Below, in pieces: positions 1 to 11,745 of a DNA stretch of 64,000 nt. The stretch is taken from contig PYSS01000087.1 of NCBI GenBank assembly GCA_003049465.1, forward strand, positions 109,491-173,490. Reading direction: 5' to 3'. Both the position numbers and the translations under genes were made by a program. How positions within the stretch are numbered: position 1 is the first letter of the stretch; each line of letters opens with the position of its first letter. The stretch comes from Magnaporthiopsis rhizophila. Its lineage: Eukaryota; Ascomycota; Sordariomycetes; Magnaporthales; Magnaporthaceae. The notes below the pieces were generated by a model that saw only the letters and a program-made list of their open reading frames with translations, made no database searches and was not told the origin of the DNA.

Positions 1-2944
1 ATCCTCCATAATAAAAGCATAATATTTCCAGGTGTTTTCCAAATTTAAAATAGCAAAAAATTGTACGCAAATAATATAAAACCGAAAGGCCTGCCATTTT
101 AATAAAAATCCGATCCATATTATTTTATATTTATCGTTTTTAAAATTTTCGGGTATGGCTTTTATATAAGCTGTTATTTAAAATTATTAATTTTTAAATT
201 CAGCTTTATTTTTGTCGAATTAGGGCGGTTGTTTCAGGTTAACTGAAAGGTTAAAATATATTTGCCTATATTATTTTAAATTGGGTTTTCCTTAGGGGAA
301 TAAGATGCATTTTATCCTTTTGGGGGATTTTTGGGGTGGTTTTTGTAAAAGCCCTCGGTTAGGGCCGCCCTAAGGCCCCTTATTATCCAAAAAAGGGTTA
401 TTATTATTGGGTGGTCCCGTTTTGCGGTGTGCCGGGGTATTCCGAAAAGGGTCGGGGATAACCCCAGCCAATTATTCCATAAAAACCTGCTAAATATATT
501 TATTTATAGCTTGCAAAAAGCTTTTCGAAATAATAGCAGCTTAATATTTTTTTATAAAGCTGGTGGTTTTAAAAACCAAAAAGGGCTTGGATAAATAAAC
601 GTTTATTTTTTTGGTTAGTATAAATATATCCCTAAAAAGGGTATTGGTTTTGCTTTATATAAGAAAGGCGAATAATATTTGAATAATAAAAGTTTTGGGT
701 AACCCGACCGGTATTTTTTGCCTAAAAATAGGGGGTAATTTTATTATAACCAGGATAATTTCGGTTTTGGGTTGGTGGTTGGCCTGTATTATATTCCGGT
801 AAATCCTTATAAAACAATAGCCCTATTTTTTTATTAAGCTGCTAATTTGGTAATTTGCCTTTTTATAATATTTTGTCGATATTTTATTTATTTTTATTGC
901 TATTTAGTATTTTTAAAATATTATTTAATATTTTAAATTTATCCTTTAATTATTTTTGCCCAAATTTTCATATCCGCCATTATTAATTCGAAACGGGTAT
1001 GTATAATTATTAAAACCGTTTGGTAATTTTTTTGGGCTTGGGTAATTTGGTTAAAAGTATATTCCCTAACCAGATTATTCCGGGCTATTTTGGTTAAAAT
1101 ATTCCAAATTTTTTCCGCAAATCGGTAATTTTATTCGATTATATTTTTCTCGAATTTTTGGGATTATATATGGATAAAAATAATCTGGTTTTGAATTATT
1201 TAAACCACAATTTAATAAATGATACGGATATTTTTGTATTATTTCCGAAATTTTCCTAATTATTTTTTAACAATTTCCGGAATGGCGGCCTAATCCGGAA
1301 TACCTTTTTGAAAGGCCAAAATTGCCGTATGGTTAATAATAAATTTTTGATAAATTTTTTTCAGCCATGCCTTATATTATAAATCCTGCAATATAGCTGG
1401 ATAATTTTGATCAGGGTTAATTTTGGTTAATTATCATCCTTTACCTTTTTTTTAAAATTTTTCAAAAATTAGGGGGGCATATAAAATAAGTGTTTCGTTT
1501 ATATTTATTATTGGGGTATTTTATTTGTTGCAAAATTGGTTAGTATTTTTAAAATGGAAGCTTTTTGGTTTAAATAACCGGAAAAATTCCCATTATATAA
1601 TTTCCTGCATAAGTACCTCGGGGGTTTTGCCCATACCGGTTATACCTGTTAAATTATTATTTATTATAATAAAATTATCAATAAATGGCCGTTTGCTTTC
1701 CATATAAAAGGGTGGCAACGGAAAAAAAAAGATCCGAATAATTTTTCTGGCTTAATTTTTATATATTTTATAAAAGATTCCCAGGTTATATTAAAAAATA
1801 ATAATAATTTTATCGTATTCCTTAATAATATTTATGCTTTTTTAAATATCCTGGGCAAAAATATTATAACATTTATTAAAGTTATTAATAAATATTATAT
1901 CCTATATATCCGTTTTTAAACCATATATTAAAAAAATGATATTATTTACCTTTTTTCGGAGTTTTTTAATCTCGGATTTAAATGTTCCAAAAATATAATC
2001 AAATTTTTGGATAAAATTTTCGTATATTTTAATAAAGTTATAAAAATTTTTCAAAATTCCCTTGGTGGTATCCGATACCATTTATATCAAAATTGCAAAA
2101 TTTTGTTAATTTTTGTCCATTTTTTGCATAAAAAAATTTATAACCTAAATTATTTTGTTACAAAAATGCATTTCGATAATATTAATAGCGCATTTAACTT
2201 ATCCGTTTTGTTTTTTGAGGTTATAAACCTGTTTTTTGGTGCTTTATTTTAAAAATTTTGCTGTTTGATATTATTATTGGTTTATTTTGCCAAAAACGGT
2301 TTGTATTAAATTAAAAGCAAGGTTAAAATTTTTGTTAAAGGTTTTAAGTTTATCCTTAAGGTTTTATTTTAAAGCATATTATTCACATTTGATTTGGGTT
2401 AAACAATTTTTGCTTATAAAACGGATCGCGGTGGGGAAAATAATAGTATAGCTCGAATTTTATTATGGAAATTTGCTTAGGGAGGTCCGCTGGCATTTGC
2501 TGGATTTGGGGAACGATAAAAGGGCAGGCAGCTTATAAAAGGCCGATTATTATCCTTAATAAGGCTCCGTAATGGGTAAACCGATTAAAATATCAGTTTT
2601 AAAATTTTCTTTTAAGTTTTATAAAATGGTATTAATATCGAGGGAATCCTAAAACGGTGGGTTATATGCAATACAGGTATTAAAAAAAGCTGGGGTGGAT
2701 AATGCTGGTATCCAGGTATTAATAAAACTTTTCTTGTTTTTTGTTTTGGGATTTTTTTTTAGGTGCTTGTTGGATTTGCGGCCCAAAAGTGTAATATTGC
2801 AGCAGCATTTTTAAAGATGGTGGCCAACAGAAAAGCGATTGGGCTTATTGGGGGGGTGGATTTTTGCTGGGACAACCTTTCCAAAATTTAGGAGGAAAAA
2901 TAAAAGGCTGTTACAGGGCGGTCCTGAGGGAAAAAAGATTTATT
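1..2944. repeat. AT-rich degraded repeat block, RIP-like
   Basis: The base composition is strikingly AT-rich compared with the GC-rich remainder. The sequence is dominated by TA, TT and AA steps, and no ORF here is longer than about 80 codons or resembles a known protein. In filamentous ascomycetes this is the usual appearance of a transposon mutated by RIP (C-to-T changes, mainly at CpA). It abuts an LTR at its right edge, so it may be the ruined internal part of an LTR retrotransposon, but I could not recognise gag, RT or integrase motifs. The class of element is therefore inferred only from the neighbouring LTR. Confidence 0.7.
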
Positions 2945-3258
2945 TGTAATAAGGGTGCAAAATACAGGCTTGAGAAAAATCCTATATTTGCTAATTAATT
3001 TTTTAGAATTTTAAAAGATGCTTGAAGAGGAATTCCCCCTTTCAAGCGATCCGGGGCCTTTGGGTAGTCCCCATTATATAAAGGGACTGGGGGCCCGTGC
3101 GTCCCTGACTCGGGTACGGTCCCCGGACTAGGGTACGCGTCCCGAGAGCGCGTCTCCTAACTACGGGGTCAGGCGCCTATCTACTGCGAGGTTCTTGTGT
3201 ATTTGTTGGCTGCCTTTGTAGGCGCCCCAATGATTGTCGAGGTGGGATCCGCGTGACA
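2945..3258. repeat. LTR of the same family as the 37.2 kb solo LTR
   Basis: It starts TGTAATAAGGGTGCAAAATA and ends GATCCGCGTGACA. The solo LTR at 37225-37530 starts TGTAACAAGGGGACAATG and ends GATCCCCGTGTGACA. Both share an internal TATATAA box, a GGCGCC-type stretch, a GAGGxTCTTGTGT segment and the TG...CA termini. The bases outside the ends are TTATT (left) and GGACC (right), so no target duplication is visible. This fits either one LTR of a longer element whose internal part is the AT-rich block, or a rearranged end. The strand of the parent element is not decidable. Confidence 0.65.
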
Positions 3259-3330
3259 GGACCCTACAAGAAGGTAATCTACCAACCTCCGCGCCCCGAT
3301 TGCCCATAAACGGAAGCTCCTCGTCGAAAC

Positions 3331-4029
3331 GTGCCGAGTCCCTTTAAAGCGTACTTTTCAAGCAGATACCTGCACCTCGGTTTGCACTCAGTCATGATGG
3401 TGTGCGCCAGCGCCAGCGTTGACTTTACCGGCTTCGACATGCAAATCGATAGCATTTTCCGCTGGCGGCGCACTGAATCCTCGGGCGATCGTGACTGGCC
3501 CTGGAACGTAGTGATCGAGAAATACTCTTCGCGCAGGCTGACGGTGCCCTCCGACAAGCTCGTCGCGATTTCCGCCCTGGCAAAGGACTTTGCCAACAAC
3601 ACCTTTCGAGACCCGCGGCCCCAGAGCTATCTCGCGGGGATCCGGCGCCAAGGCTTGCCTTGTGCGCTGCGGTGGGAGATGGTGGATCCTCCGCAGGCGC
3701 GTCCAGCCTACAGGGCGCCGTCTTGGTCGTGGGCATCTGGCGAGGGAAAGGTGCGCCCCGGAGACGCATCCAAGCACACTTCCACACATTGCCACGACTT
3801 GGTTGTTCTGGAGGCCGAGACGTTTTGGGACGCCTCAGCGGGTCCGTTTTCTTCCGTCACTGGAGGCTTGATCGTCGTCAGGGGCCGAATCGGCGCCATC
3901 TCGGACTACCGCGTCACCTCGGACCCTAGCATCGAGTTCTTGGGAATATCTGGGTGCTTCGATGCCCTGGAGCCCGACGTCTCCCGGCCTCGTCAGGAAA
4001 GACCAGCCATATGGATTCTGGTATGTTGA
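3331..4029 (+). pseudogene. HET-domain protein, C-terminal fragment
   Basis: The open frame encodes the region that follows the HET domain in heterokaryon-incompatibility proteins: W-WNVVIEKYSSRRLT, then DKLVAISALAK, then YLAGIRRQGLPCALRW, then RPAYRAPSWSWASGEGKV. These blocks are hallmarks of fungal HET-family proteins. The HET domain itself (YxALSYxWG to the AVCINQ region) is missing. The reading frame begins only about 70 bp from the right end of the LTR at 2945-3258, so the 5' half appears to have been lost at that junction. It is a broken relic, unlikely to function. A complete HET gene lies at 48309-50975. Confidence 0.75.
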
Positions 4030-4609
4030 GAAACGAATGGCGAGGAGCCTTGTGGCGACCGTTTCGGCGAGACCGAGTTTTATGGCTACTGTTTCGGGTT
4101 GATTCTTTTAAAAACCCCTGATGGGCAGTCTTTTAGACGGATAGGTTCGTTTTCTTTTGGTACGGGAGGGATGTACTTGGAGCGGTGGGACCGGATCCGG
4201 GGCATCTTGGCACCAAGTAAGATTAGGATTGTGTAGGTGAAATCAGCTCGGCGCTCACACTTACGCCGTGTGCGAACAATAAAAGTCTTCTTGTTTTTAT
4301 ATTTGTAAACAGGCGGCAGGCTCCGTGGCCCTTATATTACGAAAATTCGGTCAATGTTCCAAGACTAGAAATTTATTGGAAAAAAAAATACGAAGATTTT
4401 TTTCTTTCAGAATGTAAAGCACGGAAAATGCCCTAAGGGCAACAAGTGTTCTCGTCTCTCGTCGTGTCCAGGAACCACATTCGTCTTCTTTGTTCGGCTC
4501 TTCATCAACGCAGCCAAATGCTGAGCTTTTTTGGCTCAACACTTTCCTTTTTTTCATCCTGCCTTCCTTTTTCATCACTCGCCCACCACATACCATATAC
4601 GAGACAGGA
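4030..4609. other. No gene recognised
   Basis: The sequence between the HET relic and the kinase-like relic contains short overlapping ORFs without recognisable motifs and a short A run near 4380-4390. Nothing further can be supported. Confidence 0.4.
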
Positions 4610-5500
4610 CGGACTCTCTCTTTGCGCTCGACCCCTTCTGGAGCGGCCATCGAAATCCGCATCCATGCTCTCCCAGTTGAATTCTCGCTGGGCACTGTCA
4701 TGGCTGTGAATATCTTATCGCACCCTGCCTCTTTCGATCTCCCCAGCCAAGCCTTTCTGAAGCTGTATGACCATCGCTCCGCCCACCAGTATCTCTCGGG
4801 AGTGGATGTCCGAGATTGAGAATCAGCTGCTGGAGTTTCCTCGCAGCGGCGACGCGCCCTCCTTCCTTGCGGAATACGGGACGGCGGGGATAACGGCTTC
4901 GAGATATGGAGCACTGCGGAGAAGGAGGCAACGCTGTGGGACGATCTTAAGGACGATTTTGAGCTGGAGGCCGAGGTGTACGAGGAGCTGCATAAGCATC
5001 AGGGCCACCGAATCCTGAAGCTTTATTCGAAAGTTAAGCGTTTTACGAATATGGCGGGCGGCGATCCCCTTGGCGAGGCGCCGGAGCTTTTCACCGTGCC
5101 AGGTATCTTGTTCGAGTATATTGACGGTTTCCGTATGTCCGATATAGATAAGCATGTCGACCGCTCCGAGTGGAACTACCTCGTTTCGCGCGCGGTCCAG
5201 GCCACCGGGACCATTCTTAACATAAGCAAGGTGGTCAACAGGAACGTGCGGCCGGATAATATGCTCGTGGCCAGGGACGTGACCGCTAAGCGGAGGTACC
5301 GCCTCGTAATAGTTGACTTCGGCCAATGCGAGCTGAGGGAGGAGGGCACGTCTAATGCTGACTGGGGTTGGAACAAGCATGGGTGGGACGAAAAAGGCGC
5401 AATGGGCGAAATAATGAAGATCAAACTGGAGAAGATGGGCTTTCAGGTTGAATACGACCGACCCCGGACGTGGAGGGAATTCGCGGACCGTGACTTGTAG
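4610..5500 (+). pseudogene. Kinase-like protein, frameshifted
   Basis: Three reading frames together give one kinase-fold protein. The first part ends in VEFSLGTVMAVNILS and FDLPSQAFLKLYDHRS. The frame then shifts near 4795 to REWMSEIENQLLEFPRSG, and shifts again near 4880 to a frame that runs to the stop at 5500 through VYEELHKHQG, PGILFEYIDGFRMSDI, a catalytic-loop-like VNRNVRPDNMLV and LVIVDFGQCELREE. The HRD aspartate position reads NVRPDN and the DFG is present. No start codon fits. The shifts leave no room for introns, so this is read as a decayed gene. It resembles fungal atypical kinase/phosphotransferase-like proteins, not the kinase at 32.6 kb. Confidence 0.65.
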
Positions 5501-5843
5501 CCTACCCACATCTAACGTAGTCTGACATGCTGTAGCTGCGAGCCATCCTCATGGAAAGCATCCCATCCTGGGCGCTCACGTACTTATGATGCCTCCTCAG
5601 GCGGCAAAGGGGAGGGCTTCGTCATTCATTTGGCAACTATCTCCTTCATTTCCTGGCAATGATTGGCCCTAGGCGCTGTTGTCGAGAAGACGCCGTCACC
5701 CCGTCAGAATCTCCGAAATGCACACAGCAGCATAGATTTAAGCACCGTCGATGTTCCGTCGCAAGTTGGCATCGCTACCCTGGTGCAATCGACTCTTTTT
5801 TTTTTTTTTTTTTTTTTTTTTGAATGGTTCTAGCTGTAGGGGG
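5501..5843. other. Spacer with T26 tract
   Basis: A run of 26 T occupies 5796-5821, just past the stop codon of the minus-strand chitin synthase gene, so on that strand it reads as poly(A). The gene keeps an intron, so this is not a retroposed cDNA tail. The rest shows no gene. Confidence 0.5.
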
Positions 5844-8820
5844 CTAATATCTCCAAAACAACCGCCATCCACGATGAAAAACCGTATACCAGCAACATCC
5901 GGCAAGCCGCAGCAGCAGCACTCCGGCATTCGCCCACATCCAGATCCGGAAGAACCAGATCTTGTGCCAATAAGGGTCCCCCAGGAAGCTCAGCGACTGG
6001 AAGCTGTCGTTGAGCACGACAGCGCACATCAAGAAGTTGGAGAATATGTACACCCCCACGAGCTTCGTCCGGAAGCTCTTGAAGTCATCCTCGGGCGTCG
6101 TATTGCGCGGTTTCGCGCCCCCGTCCCCGTCCTCCTCTGTCGGCGGCACGTAGGGCGTCAGGGCGCGCCTGACGGCCGCCTCGAATTGTGTGTCGATATC
6201 CTCCTGCGGCTTCTGCACCTCCTCGATCACCACGCCGCCCTGTCTGCTTGCGGACGCCCGGGCTGGAGGGCGCAGCGGGTGCCTAAAGTCGTCGTTCAGG
6301 TCTTGCCGGCCCGACTTCCGGCCCCAGGTGATGTCATGGGTGTTGCTGAAAGCATAGATGCCGAGGATGTTGATGTAGGACGCCAGGACGAAAAGGTAGG
6401 GCGCGTACGACGTGAAGAGGTGCCACATGTCAAGGTGGAGGATTCCGGCGGCGATATACACCCCGAACACGGACACGCCCGTGATGAGGACGGTCCAGGG
6501 CCCGACGTCGGAGTAGTACTCGTTTATATAATTGTAGCTGCTCTCGGCGCCCGCCCCTTCCCGCCGGAAGTCCACGAGTCGCTTGACGAGGTAGGTGAGG
6601 TTGAGGAAAAGGTAGAGCTGGATGAAAGCGAAGATTATAAAGGAGAGGAGGTAAAGTTTTCGCTCTCGGCGCGGGTGGCTTCCCAGCGCCAGAACGAACT
6701 GGAGGACCACGACGAGGATGTAGACAAACTGAATGATGCCGTTGAAGACTGGGGTCGCGGGGCCAAAGGGCCAGGCGTACGCGCCCGAGCCATCAGGCGG
6801 GTTACCCGTGACGTCATTGACGACGAACATGGTGAGCAGGTACTCCGCCAGCGAAAACCAGGCGACGAGGAATGTGACGAGGTTGTACGCGAGCTCGACG
6901 TGGAAGGCGGCCAGCCGGGCGATACTGTGCCCACTCCGGTACATCCTGTGGAACCGACCGATCGAATAGAGCGTGGATGTAAAGGCGCCGTTGAGCCATC
7001 GACGACGCTGGCCGATAAAGTCGGCCGTGGTGCAGGGGATGTCGGTTTCTGCGCGCGCAGAATTGATGAAGTCGGAGTGCCACTTTTGACCCGCTTTCGT
7101 CAGGAGCTCGTAGGCGACGATACGGTCCTCGGCGAGGAAGCGGTTGGCGCCAAAGGCTGTCGCGCCGGCGCCCCCACCGACCGATATCCGGGCGAGTGAG
7201 GGGTCGCCGTGGAAGTAGCACTCGAGGGGGTAGCCCATGATGGCGCGGAAGCTGTTGGTGGTAACAGGAGCTAGTCAGCCACTGGAGCGGTGAATCAGGG
7301 TGCGAACAGAGGATCAAGCACCCACCGATATGCAGAAAAGGCGCCGGGCAACACGGTCAGCCACCCGATGGCGGCCTCAAACGACCTCTCGAGCTGGAAC
7401 GCGACCACGTACTCGAAATTCTGGCTCGCCACGATCGGGTTCACCAAACCGGCCCTGCTCTTGCCTGTGTGGCACCTTATCTCCCCGCACGCGGCGCCGA
7501 GATCCTTGTCGTTAAAAAATGCTGCCCAGATTTTCAGCAGCGCATACCTGCACAGTCTCGTGCCCGTGTCGACAGTCACAATGACCTCGGGGTTCAGGAT
7601 CCGGTCAAAGGCGTTGTACAGCCACCGGTGCGAGTTGATTTTGCCGGCGCGCTTTGTCTTCATGCACAGGATGACCTGGATGGGTGGAAGCGTTGTGCTG
7701 TCCTCCGTTACCGGTCTGATTAGCTGGCTGTTGGGTGTGATTGAGAGCTGCGTCGTGTATTCGAAAATGTGCGCCTGCGTTTCGGATCCGTCGACCACGC
7801 GCTTGAGCACTCCATCCTGGTAGACTCCTATCGTAGCGAGGACGTCGAGGACACCATCGTCAACATTGCCCACCCCATCAAACAGCAGAACCACGACAAT
7901 CTTCTGCCAGGCGGGCCGCCCTTATGCCAAAAGGTCGACTTCTTGAGGTTGACAATGTCCCGGATGTTCTTCATGACGCTGTGCAGGGTGCGGGACGTGA
8001 GCATCTTGTCCTCGTTGTAGTAGGTGATAGCGATCAGAAGCTCGGTGTGCCTGCAGTATATCCACGGGCGCAGGTTGTAGCCGTTTTTGAGAGTAAAGTC
8101 GTTAGGGTCGCAGGTGGCCGCGGTATAGCGAATTTTGACGAACTCCTCGTTGATGCCCTCGAGGTCGCGATACTTGGGCTGGACGGCGTTCTTGATGGCG
8201 CTGGGAACGTTGTAGTCGATGCTGAGAACGGATCCCTGGACCAGCTTGACTTTTCTGGTTGCGTAGCGCTTCAGGCCGCCGGCGGGCCGTTGGCGCTGGA
8301 TCCGGCGGTCCTCATCATCGTCGTTATAGCTGACAGGGCCACCGCCTCCCATGGTGAAGCCGCCGTCCGGCTGGTCTGCCACGCCGGCGCCGGCGCCCCC
8401 AGGTGAAACGCCATACTCATTCTGAAAGGGCGAGGGCGCCCGCCCGATGCCAGCACCGGGCCTGGTGATCGGGGCGTAGGACTCGGTCGGACTCCGCCGG
8501 AAGCCATGTGCTTGTGGCGCTGGGGCGCTGGGGCCGACGGGAAGTATTGCGGGTGCACTGTTTTGTCGGTTTGAGGGGCTCCCTGGAGATTGGGGATCTT
8601 CCGCCGCAAGCGATGCCGGCGCGACTGCGTCGCCGCGGCCGCGTGTGGAGGGGAAGAGGGTCGCGGTGGGTCTCTCATCTTCTCGACTTTGCCGGAAAGA
8701 AGCGTCAGGGCTGTAGGTTTCCGTAAGAGTATGCCGAAAAGGCCGCGACCGCGATTGTTGTTGGTCGCGGCTGATGTCACCATTGTCCGGCGAGCGCTGC
8801 CTGCGTGAGCTCCCCTCCAT
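5844..8820 (-). CDS. Chitin synthase (class III-type), one frameshift
   Basis: Polymerises N-acetylglucosamine from UDP-GlcNAc into cell-wall chitin at the plasma membrane. Exon 1 is 8820-7326, exon 2 is 7251-5844, and the 74-bp intron runs from GTGGGT to CAACAG with a CTGAC branch site. The order is a Pro/Ser/Gln-rich N-terminus, the chitin synthase N-terminal region, LDVLATIGVYQDG, INSHRWLYNAF, FFNDKDLGAACGEI, FLAEDRI, the signature QRRRW (in FIGQRRRWLNGA), and a C-terminal multi-span membrane region. With the frame corrected the product is about 967 residues, usual for class III enzymes. One base is missing near 7911-7917: the frame runs TFWHKGGPP and then continues in another frame as WQKIVVVLLFDG. 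All catalytic motifs survive, so a recent mutation or a sequencing error are both possible. Confidence 0.85.
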
Positions 8821-9890
8821 CTCTTGCCGTCCTCAAATCGAAATAAAATATGGGAGATTTATCGGAGAACGAAATGGCAGCAGCGATAAATTACATCCTT
8901 CCTGATTTCGAGTCATTTTGCGCGGAAACCGAGTTAGATATAAACTTGGGAGGGGTGGGAGCTGAAAGTGCTGCAGCAAGGTACCTATGGCGTGCCTACC
9001 TACCTAGGTACCTCTGGGAGTGCTGTGGTGGACGCACCCTGGCTGAATATAATGAGTCACACGGCATTGTTTAGCGCGGTGGATGGTCCATTTTTGACGC
9101 CATAATCGGGCGCAGCTGAGGCAGGGGCGCGCTCATGCCTGTCCGGGTGCGTTGGCATGGCGGCGAGGGGTTTATAGGCGACTTGGAGCGTTGTTGGGCA
9201 GCGGGATTGCCGATGGTTGCTTTGTTGGACGCCGACGAGGCCAAATCGGCTCCGGCCATCTTTTCCAGAACATGTTTTATGGCGCATTTCAGCAGCCAAC
9301 TAACGGAAAACCTGGCGAAGAGCCTCGGAACTAGCGAAGGCTCTGGATGTAGGGCAGACTGGCCGACTGACTCCTTGGCACGGAGGGGACTTCGAGGCAA
9401 GGCGTCATCGAACTGCCATTGTCGGTGCCACTAAGTACGAGAAAATGACAGGACGGTAAGGCTGCTTCGGCGTGTCCGGATGTGGTTTTCGAGGCGGATA
9501 TGGGGTAGACTGCTTGGGGTCGTAGGAGCCAGCGTTGCGGGCTGACCGCCGCTGATGGAGGTGTCGTCACGTGATACTCTACTCTATGCTCTCCACATCC
9601 GTGTTCTGAAACCCCTAGCAATGGACTTTTCACGGGGTGCGCTCCGTTGTTGATCGATTTGACTCCATGTCGACATTGGGTACCGGAAGGTAGTTTGGTC
9701 TAGCGCCGCTGGATTTGAGACAATCGCCCCCACTGGATCAGGTAACCCGGCGCGTCTGGCAAGGCCCGGGACAACAAAAACTCTGTTGACGCCCATCCAC
9801 CTCAACCGTACACGCGGCTTTCGTTTCTGTCAAGAAACAAGGAACAAAAAAAAAGGCAGCCCATCAAATCTGTTCCGGCGGGTACGGTTC
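8821..9890. other. Intergenic, upstream of chitin synthase
   Basis: This is the 5' region of the chitin synthase gene. Short ORFs here have no recognisable motifs. A palindromic TACCT/AGGTA cluster is listed separately. Confidence 0.4.
8988..9020. promoter_or_regulatory. TACCT/AGGTA palindromic cluster
   Basis: GGTACCT occurs at both ends of the cluster, with CTACCTACCTAGGTACCT between them. It lies about 170-200 bp upstream of the chitin synthase start. Clusters of this motif are common in Sordariomycete intergenic DNA; a regulatory role here is only a guess. Confidence 0.3.
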
Positions 9891-10900
9891 GCCGTCGTCG
9901 CGAGCGAGGGCAACGTCCTGATCTCCAACTTCGCCAATGCGTCGCCCGCGAACCCAGTCCGCTCGACGAGACCGCCTAGGCTCGGCTTCGTCTTCACGGG
10001 CCAGGGCACCCAGTGGCATATCATAGGCCCCGAGCCGACCACCACATATCCCGTTTTCAAAGCGTCGCTCGAGCGCTTCGACGCCTGCCTCGCGCGTCTG
10101 GGCGCCGGCTTCAGCCTGTTGGAAGAATTAATAGAGCGGGACACCAAATTATCGCGCATTTCGGACACCGAGCTCAGCCAGCCGGGCTGTACGGCCGTCC
10201 GGCCGGCGCTGGTGGACTTATTGCGCGGGTGGGCGTGCGGCCCGATGCCGTTGCGGGCTATTCGAGCGGCGCGATCGGGGCCGCGTACGCCGCGGGCGCC
10301 CTGATGTATGAGGAGTGCGCTGCAGTGGCTTACCTCCCCGGCAGTCGGTGCTGCGGCTCAAAGCGGCGTGCCCGGATTTCCCGGGCGGTATGCTGGCCGT
10401 TAGTGCCGGGCCCGGAAACGTCTGGCCGCTGATCAAGATGCTGAAATAGGAGAAGCATTATCGGGTTACGGTGGCGTGCGTTAATAGCTCCGGCAGTATT
10501 ACGGTGTTGGGCGATGTTACGGCTGTCGAAGAGCTGCAGGCGAGAATAAAGGAGAAGCAGCTATTTAACAGGAGGGTGCGTGTCGAAACGACGTATTATT
10601 TATACCATATAAAGCTTGTGGCGGACTGGTACGGGGGCGTCGGTCGGCGTGCTTTCGCCCGCGACAGCGGCCGAGGGCGACCACGAGGGCCCCGTAAAGC
10701 AGATCCTTAAAGCGATCGAGACCCTCCCTAAGAAGCCGCAGTACTTCGGGTCGCTGGTGCGTAATAAGGACGCCATCGAGATGCCACGAACCAAAAATAT
10801 GCAACGAAACCACACGAAATACAATGGCACGGCGCCACAGGGTCTTGGGGGCCAACCTGTACTGTATTGGCACCCTATGAATCGCGATGATCTAGAGTCG
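9891..10900 (+). pseudogene. HR-PKS acyltransferase-domain remnant
   Basis: The sequence reads as the acyltransferase region of a highly reducing type I polyketide synthase. It begins RLGFVFTGQGTQW, followed by YPVFKASLERFDACLARLG and DTELSQPGCTAV. The frame shifts near 10225 to VRPDAVAGYSSGAIGAAYAA, and near 10335 to LKAACPDFPGGMLAVSAG. A TAG then interrupts the line before VACVNSSGSITVLGD and LVADWY. The active-site GHSxG has become GYSSG, and the usual HSHHM block reads YLYHI. Ketosynthase, dehydratase and later domains are absent. With frameshifts, a stop and lost histidines it cannot be functional. Confidence 0.75.
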
Positions 10901-11161
10901 GATCAGGGTGGGTTCCCGTAGGGAACCCAAGCTAAATACAAATGACTTGACACAGTAACGTAACCTTCTGCTATCGTTCCTCATTACCTAAAACAAACCG
11001 GCCCCCAAGGCCGTGCCAGGGGGCCGTGTTGTGCCTGCAGTCCAACAGAATGCCACCCCACGTAAACGCCCCCCAGCCGTAGTACGAGCGAACATCCTGG
11101 ACTACTTTGCCGCTCACTTTTCAACCCCGTCACGACCCCTGCGTTTGGTCTACAAGTCCCA

Positions 11162-11380
11162 AGGATCATAAAGGTTAGTGCTATAAGTCACGCCCATTTT
11201 GAGCTCGTCGAGGGAACCTGTGGTTCTGAGGAAAAGTGGTGAAAACAGAAGTTAACAGAACTGTTGCCACTTCCTAACCCATAACAGACCAGGGTAACTA
11301 AGCGCAGGTCTCTACCTCAAGTTTGCTTGTTAACGCTGTGGAAGATCTCGTACCTTTGTAAGACTAACCTTTATGATCCC
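11162..11380. mobile_element. Possible MITE with 18-bp terminal inverted repeats
   Basis: The left end AGGATCATAAAGGTTAGT (11162-11179) is matched in reverse complement by ACTAACCTTTATGATCCC (11363-11380), with one mismatch at the outermost base. Similarity continues imperfectly inward (GCTATAAG against CTTACAAAG). The enclosed 183 bp has no ORF. Size and structure fit a non-autonomous DNA element. No clear target duplication was found, so a chance or structural inverted repeat remains possible. Confidence 0.4.
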
Positions 11381-11745
11381 TGAGGGGTGTAAGTCCTTCG
11401 CTCTTGGCTCTTTTATTTGGACCCCTGCTACCACCTGGTGTCCTCGGGACGCCGTCACGTACTGATAGTCCTTATCAGCAGTGTGGGCCTGCCCCTGCAG
11501 TCGGACAACCGACGCCGATCCTCCGTCAGGCCAGGCGTCACCACCTCGGAGTCTGCCCTACGCTGGCCCCTCCCGCGAATGCACTGCGAGGCTCGTGGAG
11601 ACGTCCTGCTGTCAGCCGTAGCAGTGACCGCACCAGCCACAGTGCTTGTCATGGAGAGAGTGGTCTCTCGCCGCCGTCTCCCCAGTCCAGCCACTCCATC
11701 CCTGGTCCGTCAGCGGTGGCCGCGCCAATACCGACGTCTCCCGGA

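Noticed and set aside
3388..3795. Minus-strand ORFs opposite the HET fragment
   Set aside because: Shadows of the plus-strand frame; no motifs.
5796..5843. Retroposed chitin synthase cDNA (poly(A) after the stop)
   Set aside because: The gene keeps a spliceosomal intron.
5751..7199. 482-codon plus-strand ORF opposite the chitin synthase
   Set aside because: Antisense shadow with the T26 tract read as poly-Phe; the minus strand has all chitin synthase motifs.
8850..9434. Plus-strand ORFs of 74 and 99 codons upstream of the chitin synthase
   Set aside because: No motif, no splice support; likely chance.
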